Origin: Pseudovibrio japonicus
GTDB taxonomy: Bacteria; Pseudomonadota; Alphaproteobacteria; Rhizobiales; Stappiaceae
DNA: 64,000 nt
Direction: 5' to 3'
NCBI RefSeq assembly: GCF_014651595.1
Contig: NZ_BMXE01000001.1
Location: 744,001 to 808,000, forward strand
Part shown: in pieces, positions 53,802 through 63,821 of the stretch
Numbering within the stretch: position 1 is the first letter of the stretch
How the letters are laid out: every line of letters begins with the position of its first letter
Position numbers and translations under genes: made by a program
The notes under the pieces: model-generated
Database searches by the model: none
What the model was told of the DNA's origin: nothing
Seen by the model: the letters and a program-made list of their open reading frames with translations, nothing else

Positions 53802-53847
53802 CCAATAGAGTTGGCGCAATCTCCTTTTTCTATTGGACAGTTGCGCC
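53802..53847 (+). repeat. Interleaved inverted repeats upstream of the uracil-DNA glycosylase gene
   Basis: CCAATAGA (53802-53809) pairs with TCTATTGG (53829-53836), and GGCGCAA (53813-53819) pairs with TTGCGCC (53841-53847). The two pairs interlock, the order of an H-type pseudoknot (loops of 3, 9 and 4 bases). TTGGAC within it, 17 bp before GAATAT, could be a -35/-10 pair, so a double operator is the other reading. The rest of the 384-bp gap (53567-53950) shows no gene. Confidence 0.5.
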
Positions 53848-53950
53848 TTCATATAGAATATAGGGCGGGTCGGGCCGCTGCCCAACCATGGTGCATTGCA
53901 AAAGAGTTCTTCCCTTTCGCCTGTACCGACCTGTGTGCCACAACTAGTAA

Positions 53951-54958
53951 ATGGCTATGTCTGAAGTTCCTGTCGCAAATGCCGCCCAGCTGGAGGCGTA
54001 TCTGGAGTATTTGAGCGCTGTCGGTGTCGATTGTGCGCTGGAAGATGCTCCAGTGGATCGCTTTGCGCAAACGCAGGAGCAGATGGCGCAGCAAACGCAG
54101 GCTCGCTCTGCCCCACAGCAGAATTTTGCCCCACCCAGTTCCACCGGCGTATCGGAACCATCGCGGTCGCAATCCAAGAACCTCAGCGTTTCACCTGCTG
54201 AGATGGCTCGGAACCTGCGCGAGAACGGTGTCTCAGCAGATGCCAAGCAGGAAGCAAAGAAGATACTGGAGCGGCAACGCGCAGCTAAGGAAGCCGCTGT
54301 TCAAACCGTTATGCCCAATGCTGCACCTGACAGTAATGCCGTTATTCCAAATGCAGAGACAGTCAATTCAGCCAGAAGCGCGGCAAGCAAAGCACAGTCT
54401 CTTGAGGAGCTGCAGCGCATTCTTGCTGGCTTTGAGGGCTGTAATTTGCGCCTGACAGCCAAGAATCTGGTGTTTGGAAACGGCAGCGCTAAAGCGCAGA
54501 TTATGTTTATCGGGGAAGCGCCAGGGCGCGAGGAAGACATTCAGGGCGTTCCGTTTGTGGGACGATCCGGTCACCTTTTGGACCGGATGCTGAAGTCTGC
54601 CGGACTTGACCGATCGCTTGTTTACATTGCCAATGTTGTGCCATGGCGCCCGCCGGGCAATCGCACTCCTACACCGCATGAAACCGAGATCTGCCGTCCG
54701 TTTATTCAGCGTCAGATCGAGCTGGTTGATCCTGAAATCGTTGTTTTTCTGGGAGCAGCTTCGGCCAAGACATTAAGCGGCGCTCGTGACGGTATTCGCA
54801 GACTGCGCGGCAAGTGGCTCACGTATAACGGTGAAGGCACTCAACGCAAGGCGATTGCGACCTATCACCCTGCCTATCTTCTGCGCAGCCCTGCGGAGAA
54901 ACGATATGCGTGGCGTGACATGCTTCAGATTCGTGCGGAGCTTGAAACAACCGAATAA
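53951..54958 (+). CDS. Uracil-DNA glycosylase, family 4/5-like, with N-terminal extension
   Basis: 335 residues, of which the last 190 form the glycosylase. Motif 1 is GEAPGREEDIQGVPFVGRSG, then NVVPWRPPGNRTPTPHE, and the third is the HPAYLLRSP motif. An N-terminal Cys and others in the core may ligate the usual [4Fe-4S] cluster. The first 140 residues are Gln/Ala/Ser-rich with low complexity and no recognisable domain. The enzyme removes uracil from DNA. Confidence 0.88.
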   Translation: MAMSEVPVANAAQLEAYLEYLSAVGVDCALEDAPVDRFAQTQEQMAQQTQARSAPQQNFAPPSSTGVSEPSRSQSKNLSVSPAEMARNLRENGVSADAKQEAKKILERQRAAKEAAVQTVMPNAAPDSNAVIPNAETVNSARSAASKAQSLEELQRILAGFEGCNLRLTAKNLVFGNGSAKAQIMFIGEAPGREEDIQGVPFVGRSGHLLDRMLKSAGLDRSLVYIANVVPWRPPGNRTPTPHETEICRPFIQRQIELVDPEIVVFLGAASAKTLSGARDGIRRLRGKWLTYNGEGTQRKAIATYHPAYLLRSPAEKRYAWRDMLQIRAELETTE

Positions 54959-55152
54959 TCCCCGCTGTTTTACTGCACTCTCTGAGTTCTAAGGGAGTGG
55001 ATTTGTTATTGAGATCACACAGTTGCGTTTTATTTGGGTTTTTGCCGTTTCTTTCAGCTCTCGCCCTTCTCTCCTGACAAATGCTGCTTATATTGTTTGG
55101 AACTGGTTGACCCAGCGACATACAAGTTATCGGTGTAAAGGAGAATTTAGAG

Positions 55153-56013
55153 TTGTTGAACAAGCTGCGCAGCTACCTGCCGGGCAAATGGGGCAAGTCA
55201 AAACCCGTCGTTCCAGTCGTCCGTTTGAGTGGTGCTATCGGAGCTGCATCTCCATTGAAATCAGGTTTGAACCTGAACAGTGTTGAAGACGCGCTGCAAA
55301 CAGCATTCAGCTTCAAAGAAGCACCTGCTGTTGCTTTTTCTATCAACTCACCTGGCGGTTCTCCTGTTCAGTCACATCTCATTTACAAGCGCATTCGCCA
55401 GTTGGCGGACCAGAACAACAAGCAGATTCTTGTTTTCGTAGAAGATGTTGCGGCCTCCGGCGGCTATATGATTGCTCTGGCTGGCGATGATATCATCGTT
55501 GATCCATCATCAATCGTCGGCTCTATCGGTGTTGTGTCGGCTGGTTTTGGTTTTACAGAGCTTCTGGAAAAAGCTGGCGTACAGCGCCGTGTTTATACCA
55601 GCGGCAAGAAGAAAGTAACGCTGGACCCGTTTTCGCCGGAAGTGGAAGAGGACATTGAACACCTCAAATCGCTGCAGCACGAAATCCATGAGACATTTAT
55701 CGACATGGTGAAAAGCCGTCGCGGCGATGTGCTGAGTGACGATGATGATCTGTTCTCTGGCTTGTTCTGGACCGGAGCAAAGGCACGTGATCTCGGCCTT
55801 GTTGATAGTATCGGCGACCTGCACTCCACCATTCAGGAACGATACGGCAAGGACACAAAAGTAAAAGTTGTCGGCACCAAAAAGCGCTTTCTCAGCCGCT
55901 TTATTCCCGGTGCAAACCTTCAGGGAAACCTAAGCGAAGCTGCTGGCGTGCTACCTGCTGCTGCGCTTGAAACCCTTGAGGAAAGAAGCCTTTGGGCAAA
56001 GTTTGGACTTTAA
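55153..56013 (+). CDS. S49-family serine peptidase (SppA/SohB-like)
   Basis: 286 residues. The catalytic Ser is in VAASGGYMIALAGD and the Lys in YTSGKKKVTLDPFSPE, spaced as in bacterial S49 peptidases; GGSPVQS is an early substrate-binding loop. It lacks the N-terminal membrane anchor of E. coli SohB and is shorter. The TTG start has AAAGGAG nine bases upstream. It is followed at 73 bp by a small gene and then glyQ. Confidence 0.88.
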   Translation: MLNKLRSYLPGKWGKSKPVVPVVRLSGAIGAASPLKSGLNLNSVEDALQTAFSFKEAPAVAFSINSPGGSPVQSHLIYKRIRQLADQNNKQILVFVEDVAASGGYMIALAGDDIIVDPSSIVGSIGVVSAGFGFTELLEKAGVQRRVYTSGKKKVTLDPFSPEVEEDIEHLKSLQHEIHETFIDMVKSRRGDVLSDDDDLFSGLFWTGAKARDLGLVDSIGDLHSTIQERYGKDTKVKVVGTKKRFLSRFIPGANLQGNLSEAAGVLPAAALETLEERSLWAKFGL

Positions 56014-56086
56014 GTAATCTTCATAGGATTGACAAATTTAGCCTTCAAAAACAATTCTCCTCATACGTGATGGAAGGAAAATTCAA

Positions 56087-56287
56087 ATGACTGAGGTATT
56101 GGGAACTGTTGCTTTGATTGCAGGCGGATATGCACTCTACAAAGCCGTAAAGAAAGAAATTTCCAATATGGCGATGAAGAAGCAACCAGCTTATGCAACT
56201 GCTCGCAAGCGCACAGTTGACCCGGCTTATACCCGTCTGGTTCAAGACCCGGCTACCGGTAAATACCGTCCTGCCAGCAACTACTAA
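56087..56287 (+). CDS. Small protein of 66 aa between S49 peptidase and glyQ
   Basis: ATG with GAAGGAAAA upstream. One hydrophobic N-terminal helix (GTVALIAGGYALYKAV, about 6-21) is followed by a Lys/Arg-rich and Tyr-rich tail ending VQDPATGKYRPASNY. It may be a single-span membrane protein. The position between the peptidase and glyQ seems to be retained in related genomes, to my memory. No function known. Confidence 0.7.
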   Translation: MTEVLGTVALIAGGYALYKAVKKEISNMAMKKQPAYATARKRTVDPAYTRLVQDPATGKYRPASNY

Positions 56288-56363
56288 GCGCCCCTGCTCT
56301 TTTGCAGTTGCTTGAGGCGCCCGCATGACATTGGATCTGCGGGCTCATAGCCTCGTGATTTTT
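56288..56363 (+). terminator. Branched hairpin with T-tail upstream of glyQ (terminator or attenuator)
   Basis: GAGGC, GCCCGCA (56319-56325), TGCGGGC (56338-56344), GCCTC form a two-tier stem ending in GTGATTTTT. A competing pairing GCGCC (56288-56292) with GGCGC (56316-56320) uses the same bases, so the two structures exclude each other. The rest of the 356-bp gap to glyQ holds no gene I can see. Confidence 0.5.
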
Positions 56364-56643
56364 CCAGCATTCCATATCTAAGACGAATAGACAGCGAGCT
56401 CGCGAGCGGCTGCGTCTTTTCCGGCTCCTGAGTTTCTGTGGTGAGACATGACAGGAAAACAGAGCTGCAAATGGGGCGTTGGTAGCGAGAAGAATATTCC
56501 GCCTTACTCCCCGTCTTTTTCACAAAATATCTTTGATTTTTCAGGAATGCTTGACCTTCCCTGTTTGACGTGGCACCTGTGCCCCAACTTGGATTTTGCG
56601 CCGTTTCGGTGCAGTACATTTTGGATTTTCAGGAAACACTCCC

Positions 56644-57600
56644 ATGTCTAGTGAAGCCGTTCCGGCACATATGCAGCCAACCAAGTCCTTTCAGGGTCTC
56701 CTTATGACTCTCCAGAGATTCTGGGCCGATCAGGGCTGCGTTATTGTGCAGCCGTATGACATGGAAGTCGGCGCGGGCACGTCCCATCCATCAACAACAC
56801 TGCGTTCGCTCGGACCGCGTCCATGGAAAGTTGCGTATGTGCAGCCGTCTCGCCGTCCTACCGATGGTCGCTATGGTGAAAACCCAATGCGCTTGCAGCA
56901 CTACTATCAGTTTCAGGTTATGCTGAAGCCGTCTCCTGAGAACCTTCAGGAGCTATATCTGGCTTCCTTGCGCGCAATCGGCATTGATACGGACATCCAT
57001 GACATCCGCTTTGTTGAGGATGACTGGGAGAACCCGACACTCGGCGCGTGGGGTCTTGGTTGGGAATGCTGGTGTGATGGCATGGAAGTTTCTCAGTTCA
57101 CCTACTTCCAACAGGTAGCAGGTTTTGAATGTAAGCCTGTTGCTGGTGAATTAACTTACGGCCTTGAGCGCATTGCCATGTATGTTCAGGGCGTCGACAA
57201 TGTTTACGACCTGAACTTCAACGGACTTGAAGGCGACGAGAAGGTCACTTACGGCGATGTGTTCCTGCAGGCCGAGCAGGAATATTCCCGTCATAACTTC
57301 GAGCATTCCGATACAGAAATGCTGTTCCGCCACTTTGCGGACCATGAGCGTGAGTGCAAGCGTCTGCTGGCAGCAAGTGCAGAAGCGATGGAGAAAGCTG
57401 GCGATGGCCTGCAGAAGGTTGTTATGCCTGCTTATGACCAAGCGCTTAAATGCTCCCACGTGTTCAACCTGCTTGATGCACGCGGCGTGATTTCTGTGAC
57501 CGAGCGGCAGAGCTACATTCTGCGTGTACGTGAACTTTCCAAAGCTTGCGGTGCAGCCTTCCTGCAGACCGAAGCGGGTGGCGTGGGCTACAAAGGCTAG
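56644..57600 (+). CDS. glyQ: Glycyl-tRNA synthetase alpha subunit
   Basis: 318 residues, the catalytic subunit of the bacterial heterotetrameric Gly[37 protein letters not shown] and the later [21 protein letters not shown]-like motif and [18 protein letters not shown] are diagnostic. The start at 56644 is preferred; the frame is open from 56596. It ends in a UUCG-type terminator, so glyS needs a separate promoter. Confidence 0.96.
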   Translation: MSSEAVPAHMQPTKSFQGLLMTLQRFWADQGCVIVQPYDMEVGAGTSHPSTTLRSLGPRPWKVAYVQPSRRPTDGRYGENPMRLQHYYQFQVMLKPSPENLQELYLASLRAIGIDTDIHDIRFVEDDWENPTLGAWGLGWECWCDGMEVSQFTYFQQVAGFECKPVAGELTYGLERIAMYVQGVDNVYDLNFNGLEGDEKVTYGDVFLQAEQEYSRHNFEHSDTEMLFRHFADHERECKRLLAASAEAMEKAGDGLQKVVMPAYDQALKCSHVFNLLDARGVISVTERQSYILRVRELSKACGAAFLQTEAGGVGYKG

Positions 57601-57638
57601 TCCCAGCCCAAATGATCAATGCTTTAGTGCCGGGGCAG

Positions 57639-57657
57639 AAATGCTTCGGCATTTTTT
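57639..57657 (+). terminator. Terminator after glyQ with TTCG loop
   Basis: AAATGC-TTCG-GCATTT followed by TTTG; a very stable UUCG tetraloop. Confidence 0.88.
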
Positions 57658-57851
57658 GTTGTCGCCCCGCTCTGCGCTACGACTCCTTGAAAGATACCTG
57701 CTGATAATCAGTAGGTTTTCAGGACTGCAATTAAACAGATATTTTCAAGATCGGTATCCTGTTTGATTTGCAAGTCACTCCCCTGTTTCCAGCTGCCTGC
57801 GTATCTCTGCGCTGATCCAAATTGGGGTGCATTCGCGGAGTTTTGTATTCC

Positions 57852-60128
57852 ATGACTGTTGAAAGCACAGAGGCGTATGAAGAGCGCAATGCAGCTGCCT
57901 CTTCCGATCCCTCACCTGAGGTGGCCGTTCAACCATCCCCAACAAAGAACCTAACAGATGAGCAGATCGCCAGCGCCATTGTTTCGCGGCTCAGCCGGGA
58001 TGACAAACTGGCCATGCGGGATGGTGATCAGGCCTTCTGGCCGGGTATTCGCGACATGATGGTAAGCGGCTCTCAGTCCGGACCATGGGCCGCTGGTGTT
58101 TTGCCTGAGCACCACCTGCCCGGTATCCATTACACGGAGGGATCACGCGGGGTTGTGCTGAAGGGGGCGACCACATTTCCGGTGGTTATAGCGCGGGCTG
58201 CGACGTTTGATCCTGATTTGGAGGAGCGGATTGGTGCGGTCATCGGTTACGAAATGCGGGCGTTTGGCGGCACTTTATTTGGCGGGATTCCGCTCAATCT
58301 GATGCGGCATCCGGCCTGGGGACGTGCGCAGGAATCCTACGGTGAAGACAGTTTCTTGATTGGCGCGATGGGCAGCGCTCTTGTGCGCGGCGTTCAACAG
58401 CATGGGATGGCCTGCGTGAAGAACTTCGCACTGGCTTCCATGGAACATTCCAAGCTGAGTTTGGATGTCACAATCGGACAGCGGGCACTCTATGAGGTGT
58501 ACCTGCCTCACTTTCGTAAAGCAGTTGAGGCTGGGGCTGCTGCTGTCATGACTTCCTACAGCTCCATCAATGGAGACCTGTGTGGTCATAATAAGGAGCT
58601 ATTGACCCAACTGCTTAAAACAGACTGGGGCTTTCAAGGGTTTGTGTTGAGCGACTTCATCTTTGGCATTCGCAATGCAAAAGATGCAGCACTTGCCGGT
58701 GTAGACTTGGAGATGCCATTTCAGCTGCACTATCAGCAGAGCCTACCAGACCTGATTGATGAGGGTGAAGTCAGCGAAGCGTCTTTGGATGAAGCGTGTT
58801 ATCGGCTGATCCTGCAACAGCTCAGGGTGCTGCGCAAAGGCAGCTATGAGAAAGAGAAGGTTGGCTGCGCGGAGTTTCGGGCTGTCGCGCAGGAGGCGGC
58901 TGAGAAGTCCGCTGTTCTTTTGAAGAATAAGGGTGGGTTCCTGCCCCTGAAAGACATCCAGAACATTGGCGTTATCGGTCGTTTGGCAAGCGTTGCCAAT
59001 ACGGGAGACAGAGGAACAAGTGAAACACAGCCGACACATGTTATCACGCCGCTTGCAGGCCTGCGCGCCTACTACAAACACAAGATCGACATCTGGCAAG
59101 AGCGGGGCCAGAACATCAATCGGGCGCTACAGATCGCAAATCAGGCGGATGCAGTGGTTCTGGTGGTCGGCAATGACCATAGCTGCGAGGGGGAATGGGT
59201 CTCCTCGGCGCTGGCAGCACAGTTTCATGAGGTCTTGCCGCAGCCGCGCAATCGTGAAGAAGCCCAGATTGCCTCGCAGTTTCTCCGGTCATTTGGTGGT
59301 GGTGGCTCGGCGGGCAATCAGCTGACAGATCACAGCGGCGAAGACGGGTACGGCTCGGGAGATCGCGAGAGCCTGCGTCTGCCCCCACATGATGTTGAGT
59401 TGATCAAGAGGGTCTGCGCAGTCAATCCAAATTGCGTTGTTGTCGTTATGGGCGGCGGTACGATCCTGATGAACGAGTGGGAAGACCTGCCTGCTGCCAT
59501 TTTGCTGCATTGGTATCCGGGTATGGCGGGCGGCACCGCTCTTGCGCGTATCCTATCCGGAGAAATATCACCCAGTGGCAAGTTGCCGTTTGTTATTCCC
59601 CGGCGGGAAGCCGATTTGCCGGACTTTGACCGCAATGCCCGCAAGGTGATCTATGATCTTTGGCACGGTTACAGGAAGCTGGACAAAGATGATGTGACAC
59701 CAGCGTATCCATTCGGGTTTGGTTTGAGCTACACGCAGTTCCAGTATTCAGAGCTTGTTGTCACGCCGCCAGACGAGCTCAGGACCGGCGGCATTCAGGT
59801 GCAATTTTCTGTTGCCAATACGGGTCATTATGCAGCAGATGAGGTTGCGCAAGTTTACATCGCGCCGAAGGGGTCTGCCGTGGACCGCGCCAAGCTGGAG
59901 CTGAAAGGGTTTCAGCGGGTCAGTATTCCAGCTGGCGAAAGCCAGCGGGTATCTGTTACCGTACCCATTGAGGAGCTCGCCATTTTTGACAGTGAGCGCA
60001 ATCAGATGGTGGTTGAGCGTATCACCTATGACGTGATTGTCGGGAGTTTCAGTCAGGACCCGAACAGCTTGCGCGTAGAGCTGGACCTGTTTGCTGAACC
60101 TGACGAAGCTACTGAGGAACCAGCATAA
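57852..60128 (+). CDS. Glycoside hydrolase family 3 (beta-glucosidase type), cytoplasmic
   Basis: 758 residues. The first 330 form the GH3 N-terminal barrel with nucleophile Asp in GFVLSDFIFGIRNAKDA; residues 370-630 form the second alpha/beta domain with the Glu candidate in SCEGEWVSS and HWYPGMAGGTALARILSGEISPSGKLPF; YPFGFGLSYTQF starts the C-terminal Fn3-like domain. There is no signal peptide. The gene lies between glyQ and glyS, which are usually adjacent. Confidence 0.93.
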   Translation: MTVESTEAYEERNAAASSDPSPEVAVQPSPTKNLTDEQIASAIVSRLSRDDKLAMRDGDQAFWPGIRDMMVSGSQSGPWAAGVLPEHHLPGIHYTEGSRGVVLKGATTFPVVIARAATFDPDLEERIGAVIGYEMRAFGGTLFGGIPLNLMRHPAWGRAQESYGEDSFLIGAMGSALVRGVQQHGMACVKNFALASMEHSKLSLDVTIGQRALYEVYLPHFRKAVEAGAAAVMTSYSSINGDLCGHNKELLTQLLKTDWGFQGFVLSDFIFGIRNAKDAALAGVDLEMPFQLHYQQSLPDLIDEGEVSEASLDEACYRLILQQLRVLRKGSYEKEKVGCAEFRAVAQEAAEKSAVLLKNKGGFLPLKDIQNIGVIGRLASVANTGDRGTSETQPTHVITPLAGLRAYYKHKIDIWQERGQNINRALQIANQADAVVLVVGNDHSCEGEWVSSALAAQFHEVLPQPRNREEAQIASQFLRSFGGGGSAGNQLTDHSGEDGYGSGDRESLRLPPHDVELIKRVCAVNPNCVVVVMGGGTILMNEWEDLPAAILLHWYPGMAGGTALARILSGEISPSGKLPFVIPRREADLPDFDRNARKVIYDLWHGYRKLDKDDVTPAYPFGFGLSYTQFQYSELVVTPPDELRTGGIQVQFSVANTGHYAADEVAQVYIAPKGSAVDRAKLELKGFQRVSIPAGESQRVSVTVPIEELAIFDSERNQMVVERITYDVIVGSFSQDPNSLRVELDLFAEPDEATEEPA

Positions 60129-60332
60129 ACGCCGACTGTTCTCTCCAATGGATCAACGTCTGGTACGGGCAGCTGTTCACACCCCTGTTGATTGGTCACA
60201 TTCGCCTCAAGTTTTTTGCTCAATAACCCTTCTGCGCCGCCTATTGGGGGTGACAAGCCCCTTGAGTATTGCTAGGCACTACGCACCTTAGAAATTCGCG
60301 ATTGATTGACCAGTTAAAGGCGTCGTTCACCA

Positions 60333-62570
60333 ATGCCAGATCTTCTCCTCGAACTCTTTAGCGAGGAAATTCCTGCCCGCATGCAGCGTCGTGCGGCTGA
60401 GGATTTGAAATCCCTCCTTACCAATGCTCTTGTTGATGCAGGTGTGACCTATGAAGGCGCGAAGGCTTATGCCACTCCTCGCCGCCTGGCTCTGCACATT
60501 GCCGGTTTGCCTGCTGGTTCCAAAGCAACCCGTGAAGAGCGGAAGGGTCCGCGCGTTGGCGCGCCTGAAAAAGCATTGGCTGGCTTCCTGCGTGGCGCAG
60601 GCTTATCTTCGATTGACGAAGCTGCAGTTCACAATGACCCAAAGAAGGGTGATTTTTACGTCGCTGTCATCGAAAAGCCTGGCCGCAAGACCGAGGATAT
60701 TGTTGCTGATGTGATGCCAGACATCATTCGCAACTTCCCTTGGCCTAAGTCACAACGCTGGGGTACGGGTAGCTTGCGCTGGGTTCGTCCGCTGCACTCT
60801 ATCGTTTGCACCTTCGGTCCTGAGACGGAAGAGCCGGAAGTCATTCCGTTTGAAGTCGATGGCATCAAATCCGGACAGACCACTTACGGTCACCGCTTTA
60901 TGGCGCCTGAGGCCATCGAAGTGCGCCGGCTCAGCGACTACATGGCGAAGCTGGAAGCTGCCAAGGTTGTGCTTGATGCGGACCGCCGCAAAGACATCAT
61001 TGATGCAGACGCAAAGAACGCTGCGATGGCGCTTGGGCTTGAACTGGTTGAAGATGCTGGCCTGCTTGAAGAGGTGGCTGGCCTTAACGAGTGGCCAACT
61101 GTTCTTATCGGATCTTACGATGAAAGCTTCCTTGAGCTTCCGGATGAAGTCACTCAGCTCACCATCAAGGTGAACCAGAAAAACTTCGTGCTGCGCGATC
61201 CTGCCACTTCCCGTCTTACCAACAAGTTTGCGCTGACCGCGAACATCGTTGCTAAAGACGGCGGTGCCAAGATCATTTCCGGTAACGAAAAGGTTGTTTC
61301 TGCGCGTTTGGCAGACGCTAAGTTCTTCTGGGAAACAGACCTGAAGACCAAGCTTGAGAGCAATGTTTCCAAGCTTCAGGACATTGTGTTCCACGAGAAG
61401 CTGGGCAGTGTTGCTGCGCGTGTTGACCGTCTTGAGCGCCTTGCTGCGGAAATTGCTCCGCTTGTTGGCGCTGATGTGGAGAAGACCAAGCGGGCGGCAC
61501 GTCTGGCGAAAGCCGATCTTGTGTCTGCAATGGTCTTTGAATTCCCTGAGCTTCAGGGCCTGATGGGTCGTTACTATGCGGAAGCACAGGGTGAAGACCC
61601 TGCTGTGTCTCAGGCGATTGAAGATCACTACAAGCCTGCCGGCGCTTCTGACGATGTACCAACATCGCCAGTTTCGATCGCAGTTGCGCTTGCTGACAAG
61701 CTGGACATTCTGGCTGGCTTTTGGGCGGTTGACGAAAAGCCAACCGGCTCCAAAGATCCGTTTGCGCTGCGCCGGGCGGCCCTTGGCGTTATCCGTCTTG
61801 TGCTGGAAAACGACCTGCGCCTGCCAATGCGTGATGTACTGGTACAGAGCCTGCGCCGTAACCTTGCAGACATTGCTGCTACCCGCGGTGAAAGCGCGCT
61901 ATCTGATCTTCCGTTCATCGGAAAAGGCCAGACCGGCGAAGGCGTTGTTAAAGACATCTTCTCCATGGTTTCCAAAGCTGCTGACGTGGTGCTGGCAAAC
62001 GTTTCCGACAAGATCCCTGAGACCTCGCTGGAATCCGGTCTGATTGACGATTTGCTTGCGTTCTTTGCAGACCGCATGAAGGTGGTTCTGAAAGACAAGG
62101 GCGTGCGTCATGACCTGATTGACGCCGTGCTGGCTCGTGGTGGTCAGGACGATATCCTCCTGATCGTGAAGCAGGCAGAAGCTCTTGCTGCGCTGTTGGG
62201 CACCGAAGACGGTATCAACCTGCTGGCTGGCTATAAGCGTGCTGCAAACATTTTGCGTGCGGAAGAGAAGAAAGAGGGCAAAGCTTTTGCAGGCAAGCCT
62301 GATGCTGCTCTGCTGGAAGAACAGGCAGAAAAGGACCTTGCGTCTACTTTGGATAGCGTTCTGATTGAGATCCGACCGCTGCTTGATGCTGCAGACTTTT
62401 CCGGCGCAATGGCTGCTCTTGCCAAATTGCGCGGTCCGGTTGATGGCTTCTTCGACAACATCCACGTGAATGCTGAAGACGCTGCAGTGCGTGAGAACCG
62501 CCTGAAAATCCTCGCTGGCATTCGTGCTGCTGTTCATGAAGTTGCAGATTTTTCAAAGATCGCTGGCTAA
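60333..62570 (+). CDS. glyS: Glycyl-tRNA synthetase beta subunit
   Basis: 745 residues, normal for the tRNA-binding beta subunit. The start [25 protein letters not shown] is the family N-terminus, and VADFSKIAG closes it. The C-terminal DALR-like anticodon region contains [13 protein letters not shown]. It is separated from glyQ by the GH3 gene and about 200 bp of intergenic DNA. Confidence 0.96.
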   Translation: MPDLLLELFSEEIPARMQRRAAEDLKSLLTNALVDAGVTYEGAKAYATPRRLALHIAGLPAGSKATREERKGPRVGAPEKALAGFLRGAGLSSIDEAAVHNDPKKGDFYVAVIEKPGRKTEDIVADVMPDIIRNFPWPKSQRWGTGSLRWVRPLHSIVCTFGPETEEPEVIPFEVDGIKSGQTTYGHRFMAPEAIEVRRLSDYMAKLEAAKVVLDADRRKDIIDADAKNAAMALGLELVEDAGLLEEVAGLNEWPTVLIGSYDESFLELPDEVTQLTIKVNQKNFVLRDPATSRLTNKFALTANIVAKDGGAKIISGNEKVVSARLADAKFFWETDLKTKLESNVSKLQDIVFHEKLGSVAARVDRLERLAAEIAPLVGADVEKTKRAARLAKADLVSAMVFEFPELQGLMGRYYAEAQGEDPAVSQAIEDHYKPAGASDDVPTSPVSIAVALADKLDILAGFWAVDEKPTGSKDPFALRRAALGVIRLVLENDLRLPMRDVLVQSLRRNLADIAATRGESALSDLPFIGKGQTGEGVVKDIFSMVSKAADVVLANVSDKIPETSLESGLIDDLLAFFADRMKVVLKDKGVRHDLIDAVLARGGQDDILLIVKQAEALAALLGTEDGINLLAGYKRAANILRAEEKKEGKAFAGKPDAALLEEQAEKDLASTLDSVLIEIRPLLDAADFSGAMAALAKLRGPVDGFFDNIHVNAEDAAVRENRLKILAGIRAAVHEVADFSKIAG

Positions 62571-62591
62571 GCTGGTCTTATAAGACATTTG

Positions 62592-62627
62592 AAAGCCCTG
62601 CCCTCCCTTGAAGGCAGGGCTTTTTTC
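62592..62627 (+). terminator. Intrinsic terminator after glyS
   Basis: GCCCTGCC/GGCAGGGC stem with a 10-base loop and a run of six T; also just downstream of the convergent LysR gene. Confidence 0.92.
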
Positions 62628-62630
62628 TGC

Positions 62631-63542
62631 CTAGGCCTTGACGGCTTTCTCGTATTCCACTGCTGTCTGGGCGATCTCTTCTTTCAGCCAGTCCCGCAGT
62701 TTGCGAACGCTCGGGCTTCGCAACGCGCCTTCGCGGCAGATGAACCAGTAGGACCGGCCTGTCGAGCATCGGTGCTCAAACGGGATCTTCAGCTGACCTT
62801 GTTTGATGGCGTTGGCCACGAGCGTGTCCCAGCCCAAAAAGACGCCGTGTCCTGCGATTGCTGCATCCATGCATAAAGACGCGTTGGAAAAGCCATGGCC
62901 TTTGGGAAGATGGCTTTCCTTCATGCCGAAGGCTGAGAGCCAATCACTCCAGCGGTAATAGGAATTGTAGTCACGGATAATCACCTCATTGAGCAGGTCC
63001 TGCGGCTCCTTGAGCCGTTCTGCGACCTCAGGAGAGCATACCGGGTAGATGAAGTGTTCGCACAGGCGTTCCGAGTAAACGTCATCCGGTGCGCGTTTGT
63101 GGACGCGGACGCAGGCATCAACATCGGAGTGGTTGAGGTTCACTACTTGATCATTCGCATCCAGCCGGAGGTTGATATCCGGGTTTGCGCTCATGAAGCT
63201 GCTTAAACGCCAGACCAGCCACTTTTCAGCCAGCAGAGGAGCAACGGACAGGAAGAGGCTCTCCTCCCTGTCACGGTCTGCCAGCGCCACTGCCTCGGAG
63301 ATCTGTTTAAGACCCGATGTGAGTTCGCGGCAGATTTCGGCGCCGAGCCTTGTCAGCTTTAGTCCGCTCGGTTCACGGGAGAAGAGCGGGCGCCCCAGCT
63401 GGTGCTCGGTTTTGTGCAGTTGCTGGCTGACAGCACCGGAGGTGATCCCCAGTTCTTCAGCTGCATTTTTTAAAGATCCCAAGCGCCCTACGGCTTCAAC
63501 AACACGAAGACCGGCTAGGCTGACTTGATTGAGGTTTTTCAT
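62631..63542 (-). CDS. LysR-family transcriptional regulator (GcvA-like)
   Basis: 303 residues. The HTH is in LKNAAEELGITSGAVSQQLHKTEHQLG (about 24-50), followed by the substrate-binding domain with DVDACVRVHKRAPDDV and a late AGHGVFLGWDTLVANAIKQGQL segment. Sub-type resembles GcvA. It is divergent from the small protein gene across 108 bp, so it may regulate that gene and itself. Confidence 0.9.
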   Translation of the reverse strand: MKNLNQVSLAGLRVVEAVGRLGSLKNAAEELGITSGAVSQQLHKTEHQLGRPLFSREPSGLKLTRLGAEICRELTSGLKQISEAVALADRDREESLFLSVAPLLAEKWLVWRLSSFMSANPDINLRLDANDQVVNLNHSDVDACVRVHKRAPDDVYSERLCEHFIYPVCSPEVAERLKEPQDLLNEVIIRDYNSYYRWSDWLSAFGMKESHLPKGHGFSNASLCMDAAIAGHGVFLGWDTLVANAIKQGQLKIPFEHRCSTGRSYWFICREGALRSPSVRKLRDWLKEEIAQTAVEYEKAVKA

Positions 63543-63650
63543 CGAGAATAGTTCCGAGCAGTAAATCTAAACCGGGGTTTAGTTATTCCAGATAGCGCTT
63601 GCAACACAATGGGCGCATTGTCGCTTCATCAAGTCACAAAGGAAATGACA

Positions 63651-63821
63651 ATGCGAAATCTTTTTAAAGATCTGTTGCGCGGAAAATCCCAGCGTAAATC
63701 TAAAGCACCAGCAGGCTCCAAGCCTTATTGTGCTGATCCGCTTGCGCACCCTGCCCTTCAGCGCATGGATACTCGCGAAATTGGTGATGTTTACATCAAC
63801 CCAGAAAAAACGCTGCCTTAA
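63651..63821 (+). CDS. Small basic protein, 56 aa
   Basis: ATG 63651 has AAAGGA (63638-63643) seven bases upstream; a closer ATG at 63645 is less well placed. The product starts MRNLFKDLLRGKSQRKSKAP and ends DTREIGDVYINPEKTLP. The N-terminal half is basic; the second half contains DPLAHPALQRM. No family recognised. Its stop codon lies in the loop of its own terminator, and it is divergent from the LysR gene. Confidence 0.65.
   Translation: MRNLFKDLLRGKSQRKSKAPAGSKPYCADPLAHPALQRMDTREIGDVYINPEKTLP

Noticed and set aside
56288-56643. T-box leader for glyQ
   Set aside because: No AGGGUGGNACCGCG-like T-box sequence or specifier loop is present; only the two competing hairpins.
60750-61628. 292-codon minus-strand frame within glyS
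   Set aside because: The glyS reading is certain over this entire stretch; the antisense product has no recognisable pattern.
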